Below, piece after piece: positions 1-8,565 of a stretch of 64,000 bases of DNA (position 1 is its first letter; each line of letters begins with the position of its first letter). Made by a program: the position numbers and the translations under genes. Source of the stretch: Pseudomonas sp. H1h (GTDB lineage: Bacteria; Pseudomonadota; Gammaproteobacteria; Pseudomonadales; Pseudomonadaceae); NCBI RefSeq assembly GCF_000633255.1, contig NZ_AYMJ01000001.1, positions 62,001-126,000 of the forward strand, given 5' to 3'. The notes beneath the pieces were generated by a model. It did no database searches. It saw only the letters and a list, made by a program, of their open reading frames with translations, and was not told the origin of the DNA.

Positions 1-2
1 CG

Positions 3-470
3 CTGGTGTCCGAGCCGATCAAACCGATTATCGACAGCGTGATCATGTCCAACGCCGTGCACGGTTACATCAGCCAGTCCGACAAGGGCGACCTGGTGAT
101 CGGTGCCGGTATCGACGGCTACAACGGCTACGGCCAGCGCGGTTCGTACCCGGTGATCGAACACACCATTCAGGCCATCGTCGAGATGTTCCCGGTGCTG
201 TCGCGCGTACGCATGAACCGCCAGTGGGGCGGCATCGTCGACACCACCCCGGATGCCTGCCCGATCATTTCGAAAACCCCGGTACCGAACATGTTCTTCA
301 ACTGCGGTTGGGGCACCGGTGGCTTCAAGGCCACACCTGGCTCGGGCAACGTGTTTGCCGCAAGCCTGGCCAAGGGTGAAATGCACCCATTGGCCGCACC
401 GTTTTCCATCGACCGTTTCCACAACGGCGCACTCATCGACGAACACGGCGCTGCTGCCGTCGCCCACTAA
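3..470 (+). CDS. soxB: Sarcosine oxidase subunit beta, C-terminal part (5' truncated by window)
   Basis: This is the C-terminal 155 residues of the FAD-dependent beta subunit of heterotetrameric sarcosine oxidase, which oxidises sarcosine to glycine and passes the methyl group to tetrahydrofolate. The reading frame is open to the window edge; the GTG at position 6 is an internal valine codon, not a start. The visible part has the C-terminal amine-oxidase (DAO) features: [15 protein letters not shown], then [17 protein letters not shown], a glycine-rich FAD-contact segment. It is followed after 14 nt by soxD, then soxA and soxG, the standard soxBDAG order. Assignment rests on both the residues and this context. 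The N-terminal Rossmann part lies upstream of the window. Confidence 0.95.
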   Translation: MVSEPIKPIIDSVIMSNAVHGYISQSDKGDLVIGAGIDGYNGYGQRGSYPVIEHTIQAIVEMFPVLSRVRMNRQWGGIVDTTPDACPIISKTPVPNMFFNCGWGTGGFKATPGSGNVFAASLAKGEMHPLAAPFSIDRFHNGALIDEHGAAAVAH

Positions 471-484
471 CAGGAGAAATCCCC

Positions 485-814
485 ATGTTGCATATCTTCT
501 GTCCTCACTGCGGCGAACTGCGCTCCGAAGAGGAATTCCACGCATCCGGTCAGGCGCACATTCCGCGCCCGCTCGACCCTGGCGCCTGCACTGATGAAGA
601 GTGGGGCGACTACATGTTTTTCCGCGACAACCCGCGCGGTCTGCACCACGAGCTGTGGGATCACGTCGCCGGTTGCCGCCAGTACTTCAACGTCACCCGC
701 GACACCGTGACCTACGAGATTCTCGAAACCTACAAGATCGGCACCAAGCCGCAATTCACCGACAAGGCTGATACGGCGAAAACAGCCACGACGGCGCTGG
801 GAGAGAAGGTATGA
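485..814 (+). CDS. soxD: Sarcosine oxidase subunit delta
   Basis: This 109-residue protein is the small zinc-binding subunit of heterotetrameric sarcosine oxidase. It begins MLHIFCPHCGELRSEEEF, with the family CPHCG zinc ligands at residues 6-9, and a further cysteine in DHVAGCRQYF. Length and motifs fit the SoxD family (about 90-110 residues). The start is preceded by AGGAG (around 472-476). Its stop overlaps the soxA start in an ATGA arrangement (811-814), so the two are likely translationally coupled. It lies between soxB and soxA, as in other pseudomonads and Corynebacterium. Confidence 0.97.
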   Translation: MLHIFCPHCGELRSEEEFHASGQAHIPRPLDPGACTDEEWGDYMFFRDNPRGLHHELWDHVAGCRQYFNVTRDTVTYEILETYKIGTKPQFTDKADTAKTATTALGEKV

Positions 815-3800
815 GCCAGACCAATCGCCTGTCCAACGGTGGACGGATCGACCGCAACAAAGTGCTGAGCTTCACCTTCAACGGTCAGAACTACAAAGGC
901 TTCGAGGGCGACTCGCTGGCCTCGGCGCTGATCGCCAACGGCGTCGACATCATCGGCCGCAGCTTCAAGTATTCGCGTCCTCGCGGGATCTTCGCCGCCG
1001 GTGCCGAAGAGCCGAACGCGGTGCTGCAGATCGGTGCGACCGAAGCCACGCAGATTCCCAACGTGCGCGCCACGCAACAGGCGCTGTATCAAGGTTTGGT
1101 CGCCACCAGCACCAACGGCTGGCCGAGCGTCAACAACGACATGATGGGCATTCTCGGCAAGGTCGGCGGCAAGCTGATGCCACCGGGTTTCTACTACAAA
1201 ACCTTCATGTACCCGCAATCGTTCTGGATGACTTACGAGAAGTACATTCGCAAGGCTGCCGGCCTGGGCCGCTCGCCGACCGAAGTCGATCCGGACACCT
1301 ACGACTACATGAACCAGCACTGCGACGTGCTGATCGTCGGCGCCGGCCCTGCCGGTCTGGCGGCTGCCTTGGCCGCTGCGCGCAGCGGTGCCCGGGTGAT
1401 TCTTGCCGATGAGCAAGAGGAGTTCGGCGGCAGCCTGCTTGATTCCCGCGAAAGCCTCGACGGCAAACCGGCGGTGGAGTGGGTTGCCAGCGTCATTGCT
1501 GAATTGAAGAACACCCCGGACGTGCTGCTGTTGCCGCGCGCCACGGTCAACGGCTACCACGACCATAACTTCCTGACCATTCACGAACGCCTCACCGATC
1601 ACCTCGGTGACCGCGCGCCAATCGGCCAGGTGCGTCAGCGCATCCACCGCGTTCGCGCCAAGCGTGTGGTGTTGGCGACCGGTACGCACGAACGTCCGCT
1701 GGTCTACGGCAACAACGACGTGCCGGGCAACATGCTCGCCGGTGCGGTCTCGACTTACGTACGCCGTTACGGCGTGGCGCCGGGCAAAAAACTGGTGCTG
1801 ACCACCAACAACGATCACGCCTACCGCGTGGCACTCGATTGGCTCGACGCCAGTCTGCAAGTGGTGGCCATCGCTGATGCGCGCAGCAACCCGCGTGGTG
1901 CGCTGGTGGAAGAAGCCCGCGCCAAAGGTATCCGCATCCTCACCGGCAGCGCCGTGATCGAAGCCCGTGGCAGCAAACGCGTTACCGCTGCCCGCGTCGC
2001 CGCAATTGATGTCAAAGCACATGCCGTGACCAGTCCGGGCGAGTGGCTCGACTGCGACGTGATCGCCAGTTCCGGTGGTTACAGCCCGGTCGTTCACTTG
2101 GCTTCGCACCTCGGCGGCAAGCCGACCTGGCGTGAAGACATCCTCGGTTTCGTACCGGGCGAAGCACCGCAGAAGCGCGTGTGTGTCGGCGGCATCAATG
2201 GCGTTTACGGCCTCGGTGATTCGCTGGCCGATGGTTTCGAAGGTGGCGCACGCGCTGCCAGTGAAGCCGGTTTCGGTGTGGTTGAAGGTACGCTGCCCAA
2301 AGCGCTGAGCCGTCTCGAAGAAGCGACCCTGGCGCTGTTCCAGGTACCGCATGAGAAGGGCACCTCGCGTGCGCCGAAACAATTCGTCGACCTGCAGAAC
2401 GACGTCACCGCCGCCGCCATCGAACTGGCGACCCGCGAAGGTTTCGAGTCGGTCGAACACGTCAAACGTTACACCGCGCTGGGCTTCGGCACCGATCAGG
2501 GCAAGCTCGGCAACGTCAACGGCCTGGCGATTGCCGCCCGTTCGCTGAACGTGACCATCCCGCAGATGGGCACCACGATGTTCCGCCCGAACTACACGCC
2601 GGTGACCTTCGGCGCTGTGGCCGGGCGTCATTGCGGGCACATCTTCGAACCGGTGCGTCACACCGCACTGCATGCCTGGCATGTGAAGAACGGCGCCGAA
2701 TTCGAAGACGTCGGTCAGTGGAAGCGTCCTTGGTACTTCCCGAAAAACGGCGAAGACCTGCATGCAGCGGTCAAGCGCGAATGCAAGGCTGTGCGCGACA
2801 GCGTCGGCCTGCTCGACGCCTCGACCCTGGGCAAGATCGACATTCAAGGCCCGGATGCCCGCGAGTTCCTTAACCGCGTGTACACCAATGCCTGGACCAA
2901 GCTCGACGTGGGCAAGGCCCGCTATGGCCTGATGTGCAAAGAAGACGGCATGGTCTTCGATGACGGTGTGACGGCGTGTCTGGCCGACAACCATTTCGTC
3001 ATGACCACCACCACCGGCGGCGCGGCCCGCGTGCTGCAATGGCTGGAGCTGTACCACCAGACCGAATGGCCGGACATGAAGGTCTACTTCACTTCTGTCA
3101 CCGACCACTGGGCAACCATGACCCTGTCCGGCCCGAACAGCCGCAAGCTGCTCAGCGCTGTGACGGATATCGACCTGAGCAACGAAGCCTTCCCGTTCAT
3201 GACCTGGAAAGAAGGTCTGGTCGGCGGTGTGCCGGCGCGGGTGTTCCGCATCTCGTTCACCGGTGAGCTGTCGTACGAAGTCAACGTGCAGGCCGACTAC
3301 GCGATGGGTGTGTTGGAGAAGATTGTTGAGGCAGGGAAGGCCTTCAACCTGACGCCATATGGCACCGAAACCATGCACGTGCTGCGCGCCGAGAAGGGTT
3401 TCATCATCGTCGGTCAGGACACTGACGGCTCGATGACCCCGGACGATCTGAACATGGGCTGGTGTGTGGGGCGCACCAAACCGTTCTCGTGGATCGGCCA
3501 GCGCGGCATGAACCGTGAAGACTGTGTGCGTGATCAGCGTAAACAACTGGTGGGCCTGAAGCCGATCGATCCGAACGTGTGGCTGCCGGAAGGTGCGCAA
3601 CTGGTGTTCAACACCAAGCAGGCGATCCCGATGACCATGGTCGGCCATGTCACCTCCAGTTACGCGCACAACTCCCTCGGTTATTCGTTTGCAATGGGGG
3701 TGGTCAAGGGCGGTCTGAAGCGCATGGGCGAGCGGGTGTTTGCACCGCTGGCCGATGGCAGCGTGATCGAGGCGGAGATTGTTTCTTCGGTGTTCTTCGA

Positions 3801-3828
3801 TCCGAAGGGTGATCGGCAGAACATTTGA
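811..3828 (+). CDS. soxA: Sarcosine oxidase subunit alpha
   Basis: This 1005-residue protein is the large subunit of heterotetrameric sarcosine oxidase; it carries NAD and the tetrahydrofolate site that receives the methyl group as 5,10-methylene-THF. The order seen is an N-terminal ferredoxin-like part (residues 1-100, with GRSFKYSRPRGIFAAGAEEPN), a dinucleotide-binding domain (DVLIVGAGPAGLAAA near residue 172), a second nucleotide-binding region (ATGTHERPLVYGNND), and a C-terminal aminomethyltransferase (GcvT-like) half from about residue 620. Length is normal for SoxA. The start overlaps soxD by 4 nt. A 144-nt gap containing REP elements separates it from soxG. Confidence 0.97.
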   Translation: MSQTNRLSNGGRIDRNKVLSFTFNGQNYKGFEGDSLASALIANGVDIIGRSFKYSRPRGIFAAGAEEPNAVLQIGATEATQIPNVRATQQALYQGLVATSTNGWPSVNNDMMGILGKVGGKLMPPGFYYKTFMYPQSFWMTYEKYIRKAAGLGRSPTEVDPDTYDYMNQHCDVLIVGAGPAGLAAALAAARSGARVILADEQEEFGGSLLDSRESLDGKPAVEWVASVIAELKNTPDVLLLPRATVNGYHDHNFLTIHERLTDHLGDRAPIGQVRQRIHRVRAKRVVLATGTHERPLVYGNNDVPGNMLAGAVSTYVRRYGVAPGKKLVLTTNNDHAYRVALDWLDASLQVVAIADARSNPRGALVEEARAKGIRILTGSAVIEARGSKRVTAARVAAIDVKAHAVTSPGEWLDCDVIASSGGYSPVVHLASHLGGKPTWREDILGFVPGEAPQKRVCVGGINGVYGLGDSLADGFEGGARAASEAGFGVVEGTLPKALSRLEEATLALFQVPHEKGTSRAPKQFVDLQNDVTAAAIELATREGFESVEHVKRYTALGFGTDQGKLGNVNGLAIAARSLNVTIPQMGTTMFRPNYTPVTFGAVAGRHCGHIFEPVRHTALHAWHVKNGAEFEDVGQWKRPWYFPKNGEDLHAAVKRECKAVRDSVGLLDASTLGKIDIQGPDAREFLNRVYTNAWTKLDVGKARYGLMCKEDGMVFDDGVTACLADNHFVMTTTTGGAARVLQWLELYHQTEWPDMKVYFTSVTDHWATMTLSGPNSRKLLSAVTDIDLSNEAFPFMTWKEGLVGGVPARVFRISFTGELSYEVNVQADYAMGVLEKIVEAGKAFNLTPYGTETMHVLRAEKGFIIVGQDTDGSMTPDDLNMGWCVGRTKPFSWIGQRGMNREDCVRDQRKQLVGLKPIDPNVWLPEGAQLVFNTKQAIPMTMVGHVTSSYAHNSLGYSFAMGVVKGGLKRMGERVFAPLADGSVIEAEIVSSVFFDPKGDRQNI

Positions 3829-3857
3829 TGGCCTCAAGAACTGTGGGCGGGCGGCTA

Positions 3858-3925
3858 TTCGCGAGCAGGCTCGCTCCCACATTCGACCGCGTTCCCCTGT
3901 GGAAGCGAGCCTGCTCGCGAAAGCG
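3858..3925. repeat. REP pair inside the sox operon
   Basis: Two inverted copies of the REP unit GCGAGCAGGCTCGCTCCCAC, each able to fold, face each other across a short spacer between soxA and soxG. Because the genes on both sides are one operon, the repeats would be transcribed in its mRNA. Confidence 0.9.
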
Positions 3926-3972
3926 GTAGAGCAGTCACCGCAGGAACCAACAGAATTCAGCAAAGGTGCTTT

Positions 3973-4605
3973 ATGACCACAGCCAACGTGTACCAACAAC
4001 GCCCGACCACCGGTGCCCGTGCCGAATCGTCGCTGCACCATGCCGACCTCGCCAGCCTGGTCGGCAAGGGCCGCAAGAACGCCGGCGTGATCGTGCGTGA
4101 AAAGAAACTCCTCGGTCACCTGACCATTCGTGGCGATGGCCACGATGCCGCCTTCGCCGCTGGCGTGCACAAGGCCCTGGGCATTGAATTACCCGGCGCC
4201 CTGAGCGTGATCGTCAAAGGCGAAACCAGCCTGCAATGGATGGGCCCGGACGAGTGGCTGCTGATCGTGCCGAGCGGTGAAGAGTTCGCCGCCGAGCAGA
4301 AACTGCGTGAAGCGCTGGGCGATCTGCACATCGCGATCGTCAACGTCAGCGGCGGCCAGCAAGTGCTCGAACTGAGCGGGCCGAACGTGCGTCAGGTGCT
4401 GATGAAATCCACCAGCTACGACGTGCACCCGAACAGCTTTCCGGTCGGCAAAGCCGTCGGCACGGTGTTCGCCAAGTCGCAGCTGATGATTCGCCATACG
4501 GCGGAAGACACCTGGGAATTGCTGATTCGTCGCAGCTTCTCGGATTACTGGTGGTTGTGGCTGCAGGATGCGTCCGCCGAATACGGGCTTAGCGTCCAGG
4601 CTTGA
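3973..4605 (+). CDS. soxG: Sarcosine oxidase subunit gamma
   Basis: This 210-residue protein is the gamma subunit of heterotetrameric sarcosine oxidase, the last gene of soxBDAG. It is a GcvT-related fold that packs against the other subunits; recognisable family segments are LQWMGPDEWLLI near residues 76-87 and HTAEDTWELLIRRSFSDYWW near the end. Length is normal. The ATG is preceded by AAAGGTGC. It follows soxA after a REP-containing gap, and a GC-rich palindrome that could end transcription lies downstream. Confidence 0.96.
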   Translation: MTTANVYQQRPTTGARAESSLHHADLASLVGKGRKNAGVIVREKKLLGHLTIRGDGHDAAFAAGVHKALGIELPGALSVIVKGETSLQWMGPDEWLLIVPSGEEFAAEQKLREALGDLHIAIVNVSGGQQVLELSGPNVRQVLMKSTSYDVHPNSFPVGKAVGTVFAKSQLMIRHTAEDTWELLIRRSFSDYWWLWLQDASAEYGLSVQA

Positions 4606-4652
4606 GGTGAATTGCGTCGAGTTTGCTTGCGTGTAGGGCCTGAGAATTTTGC

Positions 4653-4702
4653 CCCCTCACCCCAACCCTCTCCCCCAAGGGGGCTAGGGTGAGGGGAAAA
4701 AA
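4653..4702 (+). terminator. Long GC-rich palindrome followed by A run, between soxG and purU
   Basis: CCCCTCACCC pairs with GGGTGAGGGG across an interrupted stem (4653-4696), and AAAAAA follows. This type of CCCTCACCCC element is a dispersed intergenic repeat in pseudomonads. The run after the stem is A on this strand, so terminator function would suit the minus strand better; on the plus strand it may only be an mRNA stem. Confidence 0.45.
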
Positions 4703-4743
4703 TCCCCCTGACACCCCGAACACAGAACAGGAGTCACCGCACC

Positions 4744-5601
4744 ATGAGCCGAGCCCCAGACACATGGATTCTGACCGCCGACTGCCCCAGCGTCCTCGGC
4801 ACCGTGGACGCGGTGACGCGTTTTCTGTTCGAGCAGGGTTGCTACGTCACCGAGCACCACTCGTTCGATGACCGGCTCTCGGGCCGCTTCTTCATTCGCG
4901 TGGAGTTCCGTCAGCCTGACGGCTTCGACGAACAATCCTTCCGTGCAGGCTTGGCCGAACGCGGACAGGCGTTCGGCATGATCTTCGAACTGACCGCGCC
5001 AAACTACCGGCCGAAAGTGGTGATCATGGTCTCCAAGGCCGATCACTGCCTCAACGACTTGCTCTATCGCCAGCGCATTGGCCAGTTGTCGATGGACGTG
5101 GCGGCGGTGGTGTCCAATCACCCGGATCTCAAGCCGCTGGCCGACTGGCACCAGATTCCCTACTACCACTTCCCCCTCGACCCCAACGACAAGCCGTCGC
5201 AGGAGCGTCAGGTGTGGCAGGTGATCGAAGATTCCGGCGCCGAACTGGTGATCCTTGCCCGCTACATGCAGGTGCTGTCGCCGGAGTTGTGCCGCAAGCT
5301 CGACGGCAAGGCGATCAACATTCACCACTCGCTGCTGCCGGGCTTCAAGGGTGCCAAGCCGTATCACCAGGCCTACAACAAAGGCGTGAAACTGGTGGGC
5401 GCCACGGCGCATTACATCAACAACGATCTCGATGAAGGGCCGATTATTGCCCAAGGCGTCGAGGCGGTGGATCACAGTCATTACCCTGAGGATCTGATTG
5501 CCAAAGGGCGCGATATTGAAGGCCTGACCCTGGCCCGGGCCGTTGGTTATCACATTGAGCGGAGGGTGTTTCTCAACGCCAATCGTACGGTCGTTCTTTA
5601 G
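4744..5601 (+). CDS. purU: Formyltetrahydrofolate deformylase
   Basis: PurU hydrolyses 10-formyl-THF to THF and formate, here probably recycling THF loaded with one-carbon units by sarcosine oxidase. The 285 residues contain an N-terminal ACT domain (about 8-85, WILTADCPSVLGTVDAVTRF) and a formyltransferase-fold catalytic domain. The catalytic Asn/His/Asp region is visible as INIHHSLLPGFKGAKPYHQA and later LDEGPII. Length matches the family (280-290). It sits directly after soxBDAG with an AGGAG ribosome site around 4729-4733. This order (sox, purU, fdhA) is usual in fluorescent pseudomonads. Confidence 0.97.
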   Translation: MSRAPDTWILTADCPSVLGTVDAVTRFLFEQGCYVTEHHSFDDRLSGRFFIRVEFRQPDGFDEQSFRAGLAERGQAFGMIFELTAPNYRPKVVIMVSKADHCLNDLLYRQRIGQLSMDVAAVVSNHPDLKPLADWHQIPYYHFPLDPNDKPSQERQVWQVIEDSGAELVILARYMQVLSPELCRKLDGKAINIHHSLLPGFKGAKPYHQAYNKGVKLVGATAHYINNDLDEGPIIAQGVEAVDHSHYPEDLIAKGRDIEGLTLARAVGYHIERRVFLNANRTVVL

Positions 5602-5604
5602 ATC

Positions 5605-5707
5605 GCTTTCGCGAGCAAACCCGCTCCCACAGTTTGATCTCAGGTGTGACAGAGATCTTTGTTTCAACACAAATCCCCTGTGGGAGCGGGCTTGCTCGCG
5701 AAGGGGC
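5605..5707. repeat. Inverted REP pair (REPIN-like)
   Basis: Facing copies of the unit CGCGAGCAAACCCGCTCCCAC and its complement GTGGGAGCGGGCTTGCTCGCG lie between purU and fdhA, separated by about 50 nt. Confidence 0.9.
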
Positions 5708-5806
5708 CATAACTGACAACGCAAAACCAACAAGCAAAACCCGAGCACTTAACGCGCTGCCTGCCTGGGCAACGCGGTTCCATAAAAACAACAGCGAGGT
5801 GAAAGC

Positions 5807-7006
5807 ATGTCTGGCAATCGTGGTGTGGTGTATCTCGGCGCTGGCAAGGTCGAAGTACAGAAAATCGACTATCCGAAAATGCAGGACCCGCGCGGCAGGA
5901 AGATCGAGCACGGTGTCATCCTGCGTGTGGTGTCCACCAACATTTGTGGCTCCGACCAGCACATGGTGCGTGGCCGTACCACGGCGCAGACCGGTCTGGT
6001 GCTGGGCCATGAAATCACCGGCGAAGTGATCGAAAAGGGTTCCGACGTCGAGAACCTGAAAATCGGCGACCTGGTCTCCGTACCGTTCAACGTGGCTTGC
6101 GGGCGCTGCCGTTCCTGCAAAGAGCAACACACTGGTGTCTGCCTGACCGTCAACCCGGCCCGTGCCGGCGGTGCCTACGGTTACGTCGACATGGGCGACT
6201 GGACCGGCGGCCAGGCCGAATACGTGCTGGTGCCGTACGCTGACTTCAACCTGCTGAAACTGCCGGATCGTGACAAGGCCATGGAGAAAATCCGTGACCT
6301 TACCTGCCTCTCCGACATCCTGCCGACCGGTTATCACGGTGCGGTCACTGCGGGCGTTGGCCCGGGCAGCACCGTTTACATTGCGGGCGCCGGCCCGGTC
6401 GGTCTGGCCGCTGCTGCTTCGGCGCGTCTGCTGGGCGCTGCGGTGGTGATCATCGGTGACGTCAACACCATCCGCCTGGCGCACGCCAAGGCTCAGGGTT
6501 TTGAAGTGGTCGACCTGTCCAAGGACACGCCGTTGCATGAACAGATCGCCGCTCTGCTGGGTGAGCCGGAAGTTGATTGCGCGGTGGATTGCGTGGGCTT
6601 CGAAGCCCGTGGCCATGGTCATGACGGAGTGAAATCAGAAGCCCCGGCCACCGTGCTCAACTCGCTGATGGGCGTGGTGCGTGTGGCGGGCAAGATCGGT
6701 ATTCCGGGGCTGTACGTGACCGAGGACCCGGGTGCCGTGGACGCCGCCGCAAAAATGGGCAGCCTGAGCATTCGCTTCGGCCTCGGTTGGGCCAAATCCC
6801 ACAGCTTCCACACCGGCCAGACCCCGGTGATGAAGTACAACCGCCAGCTGATGCAGGCCATCATGTGGGACCGCATCAACATTGCCGAAGTGGTGGGCGT
6901 GCAGGTCATCAGCCTTGATCAGGCGCCGGAAGGGTACGGCGAGTTCGATGCTGGCGTGCCGAAGAAGTTTGTGATTGATCCGCATCGGTTGTTCAGTGCG
7001 GCGTAA
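5807..7006 (+). CDS. fdhA: Glutathione-independent formaldehyde dehydrogenase
   Basis: FdhA is a zinc-dependent, NAD-linked medium-chain dehydrogenase that oxidises formaldehyde to formate without free glutathione. The 399 residues show catalytic zinc ligands in TNICGSDQHMVRG and GHEITGEV, the four-cysteine structural zinc loop in VACGRCRSCKEQHTGVC, and a Rossmann segment AGAGPVGLAAAA. Length equals that of the P. putida enzyme (about 398). It lies downstream of sarcosine oxidase and purU, consistent with detoxifying formaldehyde released from N-methyl compounds. A GGTGAAAGC ribosome site precedes the ATG and an intrinsic terminator follows. Confidence 0.97.
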   Translation: MSGNRGVVYLGAGKVEVQKIDYPKMQDPRGRKIEHGVILRVVSTNICGSDQHMVRGRTTAQTGLVLGHEITGEVIEKGSDVENLKIGDLVSVPFNVACGRCRSCKEQHTGVCLTVNPARAGGAYGYVDMGDWTGGQAEYVLVPYADFNLLKLPDRDKAMEKIRDLTCLSDILPTGYHGAVTAGVGPGSTVYIAGAGPVGLAAAASARLLGAAVVIIGDVNTIRLAHAKAQGFEVVDLSKDTPLHEQIAALLGEPEVDCAVDCVGFEARGHGHDGVKSEAPATVLNSLMGVVRVAGKIGIPGLYVTEDPGAVDAAAKMGSLSIRFGLGWAKSHSFHTGQTPVMKYNRQLMQAIMWDRINIAEVVGVQVISLDQAPEGYGEFDAGVPKKFVIDPHRLFSAA

Positions 7007-7010
7007 GTAA

Positions 7011-7038
7011 AAAAGGGCGACCCACGGGTCGCCCTTTT
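7011..7038 (+). terminator. Intrinsic terminator after fdhA
   Basis: A perfect stem GGGCGACCC/GGGTCGCCC with a 3-nt loop is flanked by AAAA and TTTT, giving a terminator that can work in both directions, just past the fdhA stop. Confidence 0.9.
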
Positions 7039-7057
7039 ACATGGGTGAATACAGAAA

Positions 7058-7089
7058 TTGTGGCGAGGGGGCTTGCCCCCTCGCCACAA
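7058..7089. repeat. Palindromic REP-like element of a second family
   Basis: GTGGCGAGGGGG and CCCCCTCGCCAC form a near-perfect hairpin around CTTG. This GGCGAGGGGGCTTGC unit differs from the GCGGGCTTGCTCGCG family found elsewhere in the window. Confidence 0.75.
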
Positions 7090-7111
7090 GATCGCTCGGC
7101 ACTGAGCCGGG

Positions 7112-7786
7112 TCAGAGCGCCGCCAAGGCCCCCTGATACAACACCGGGCCCGTCGGCTGTCCGGTCGGCGAACCACCCTTCGGCTCCAGACTGACCGCCA
7201 GCGCAATCGGCTTGCCGATCAACACTTTCTGCGCTTCGCTCAGCTCAACCTTGCCTTTGCCGCCTGCCGGGATCACACCGAGCGAGATCGGTTTGCCATT
7301 GGCCGGGATTGCCCACAGTTCCAGGCTGCGATCAGGTCCAACCGCCGCCAATGTCAGCGGCTCCACTTGCAGATAGTCCGCATGCGCCTCGACCTTCAGC
7401 GCCGGTTGCGCGTCGGCCGTCAGCAGGGTGGCGCGGTAGCGGGCGTCGTCGCGGTTGTACAGCGAGCCGAGGAACACCAGCACGACGATCGAACAGGCCG
7501 CGACGCTGACCCGCAGCCAGTTCCAGAACGGGCGTTTTTGCGGGACGTGCAGCACTTGCGGCTCGATCCGCGCGGTAATGCGTTGCCACACGCGATCGGG
7601 TACCGGCTGTTCCGGCACCACGTCGGTCAGGCTGGCGAGGCTTTCCTGCCATTGCGCCAGCTCGGTTCGCAGGGCCGCGTCGTCCAGCAGCAATTGTTCG
7701 AAGCGCCGCCGCGCCGCCGAAGACATCAGGCCGATGGCGTAATCGGCAGCGAGGGCGCGGCGCAGGGTCGGGGTCTGGTAGTTCAT
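7112..7786 (-). CDS. Anti-sigma factor, RskA type
   Basis: This 224-residue protein is likely a membrane-anchored anti-sigma factor controlling the adjacent ECF sigma. The N-terminal cytoplasmic part (DYAIGLMSSAARRRFEQLLL) resembles anti-sigma domains, followed by one membrane segment near residues 90-110 (VSVAACSIVVLVFLGSLY) and an extracytoplasmic RskA-like domain containing LELWAIPANGKPISLGVIPA. No HxxxCxxC zinc motif is visible. The start overlaps the sigma stop as ATGA (7783-7786), so the two are translationally coupled. The inducing signal cannot be read from sequence. Confidence 0.88.
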   Translation of the reverse strand: MNYQTPTLRRALAADYAIGLMSSAARRRFEQLLLDDAALRTELAQWQESLASLTDVVPEQPVPDRVWQRITARIEPQVLHVPQKRPFWNWLRVSVAACSIVVLVFLGSLYNRDDARYRATLLTADAQPALKVEAHADYLQVEPLTLAAVGPDRSLELWAIPANGKPISLGVIPAGGKGKVELSEAQKVLIGKPIALAVSLEPKGGSPTGQPTGPVLYQGALAAL

Positions 7787-8427
7787 GATTCAAGGCACCT
7801 GCGCAGACGCTCCATGCCCCGGCGAATCCATGACTTCACCGAACCCAGTGGTGCGGCCAGGTGTTCGGCCAGTTCCGAGCAGGACAGGCCCTGAAAGTAG
7901 GCGACGGTGATCGACTGGCGCTGCTGGCCCTCGAGGGTGTCCAGGCAGCGGTGCAGGGCGCTGGCTTCACGGCTGCTGTTCAACAGTTCATGCGCCGAAG
8001 GGCTTTCGTCCGCGAGGGCGTCCTGTTCGACATCGGTCAGCGGCCGCTCGCGAAGTTTGCGCAATTGATCGATGGCTTGATGGCGGGTGATGTTGATCAT
8101 CCAGGTCAGCGGCGCCGACAAATGGGCTTCGTAGCGCGAAGCGTTGTTCCAGATGCGCACGAAGCTTTCCTGCAAGACCTCTTCGGCCAGATCCGCACGG
8201 CCCATGAAGCGTAAGGCTACGCCGTGCAGGCGCGGGCCGACGCTGCGGTACAGCGTTTCGAAGGCGCGACGATCACCCAGTGAGCACTGGGCCAACAGCT
8301 GTCGCAACTGATCGGTGTCGGCGATGGAAATGACGTCTCTCCAGGCAAAGGGCGGGCGACGAGGACTGATCTCGGGCTGTTCACAGGCTAGTTCAGCAAA
8401 AGCGCTTGTGCCATTCATCGCGGCCAT
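7783..8427 (-). CDS. ECF RNA polymerase sigma factor
   Basis: This sigma-70 family ECF factor (up to 214 residues) has region 2 (LRFMGRADLAEEVLQESFVRIWNNASRYE, residues 77-105) with the -10 recognition helix, and region 4 (ITVAYFQGLSCSELAEHLAAPLGSVKSWIRRG) with an HTH near the C-terminus. It is coupled to an RskA-type anti-sigma, as in SigK/RskA pairs. The 5' end is uncertain: ATGs at 8427 and 8418 are both possible and neither has a strong ribosome site; the first 40 residues are not obviously conserved. A possible target promoter lies divergently upstream of the DUF2780 gene. Confidence 0.92.
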   Translation of the reverse strand: MAAMNGTSAFAELACEQPEISPRRPPFAWRDVISIADTDQLRQLLAQCSLGDRRAFETLYRSVGPRLHGVALRFMGRADLAEEVLQESFVRIWNNASRYEAHLSAPLTWMINITRHQAIDQLRKLRERPLTDVEQDALADESPSAHELLNSSREASALHRCLDTLEGQQRQSITVAYFQGLSCSELAEHLAAPLGSVKSWIRRGMERLRRCLES

Positions 8428-8482
8428 TCCAGGGTTTCACGATTTATATACGTGGCTATGCTGAAAATGGATGCGCGGGCGA

Positions 8483-8507
8483 GGAACATGCCGCCGCATA
8501 ACCGGTC
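8483..8507 (+). promoter_or_regulatory. Candidate ECF-type promoter upstream of the DUF2780 gene
   Basis: GGAAC at 8483-8487 and GGTC at 8504-8507 are separated by 16 nt, resembling the GGAAC-N16/17-CGTC form typical of ECF promoters. It points to the DUF2780 gene starting 58 nt downstream, and the ECF sigma gene is divergent next to it. Assignment is by motif only. Confidence 0.45.
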
Positions 8508-8565
8508 AAACCGGCAGTTTCGCCGCCCATTGAAGGGTGGTTTCACAGCGCAAGAGGATGTCTGA

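Noticed and set aside
730..4170. Minus-strand open frame of 1146 codons across the sox genes
   Set aside because: It is antisense to soxD, soxA and soxG, which have clear family motifs. Its sequence is Arg/His/Val-rich shadow coding typical of GC-rich DNA.
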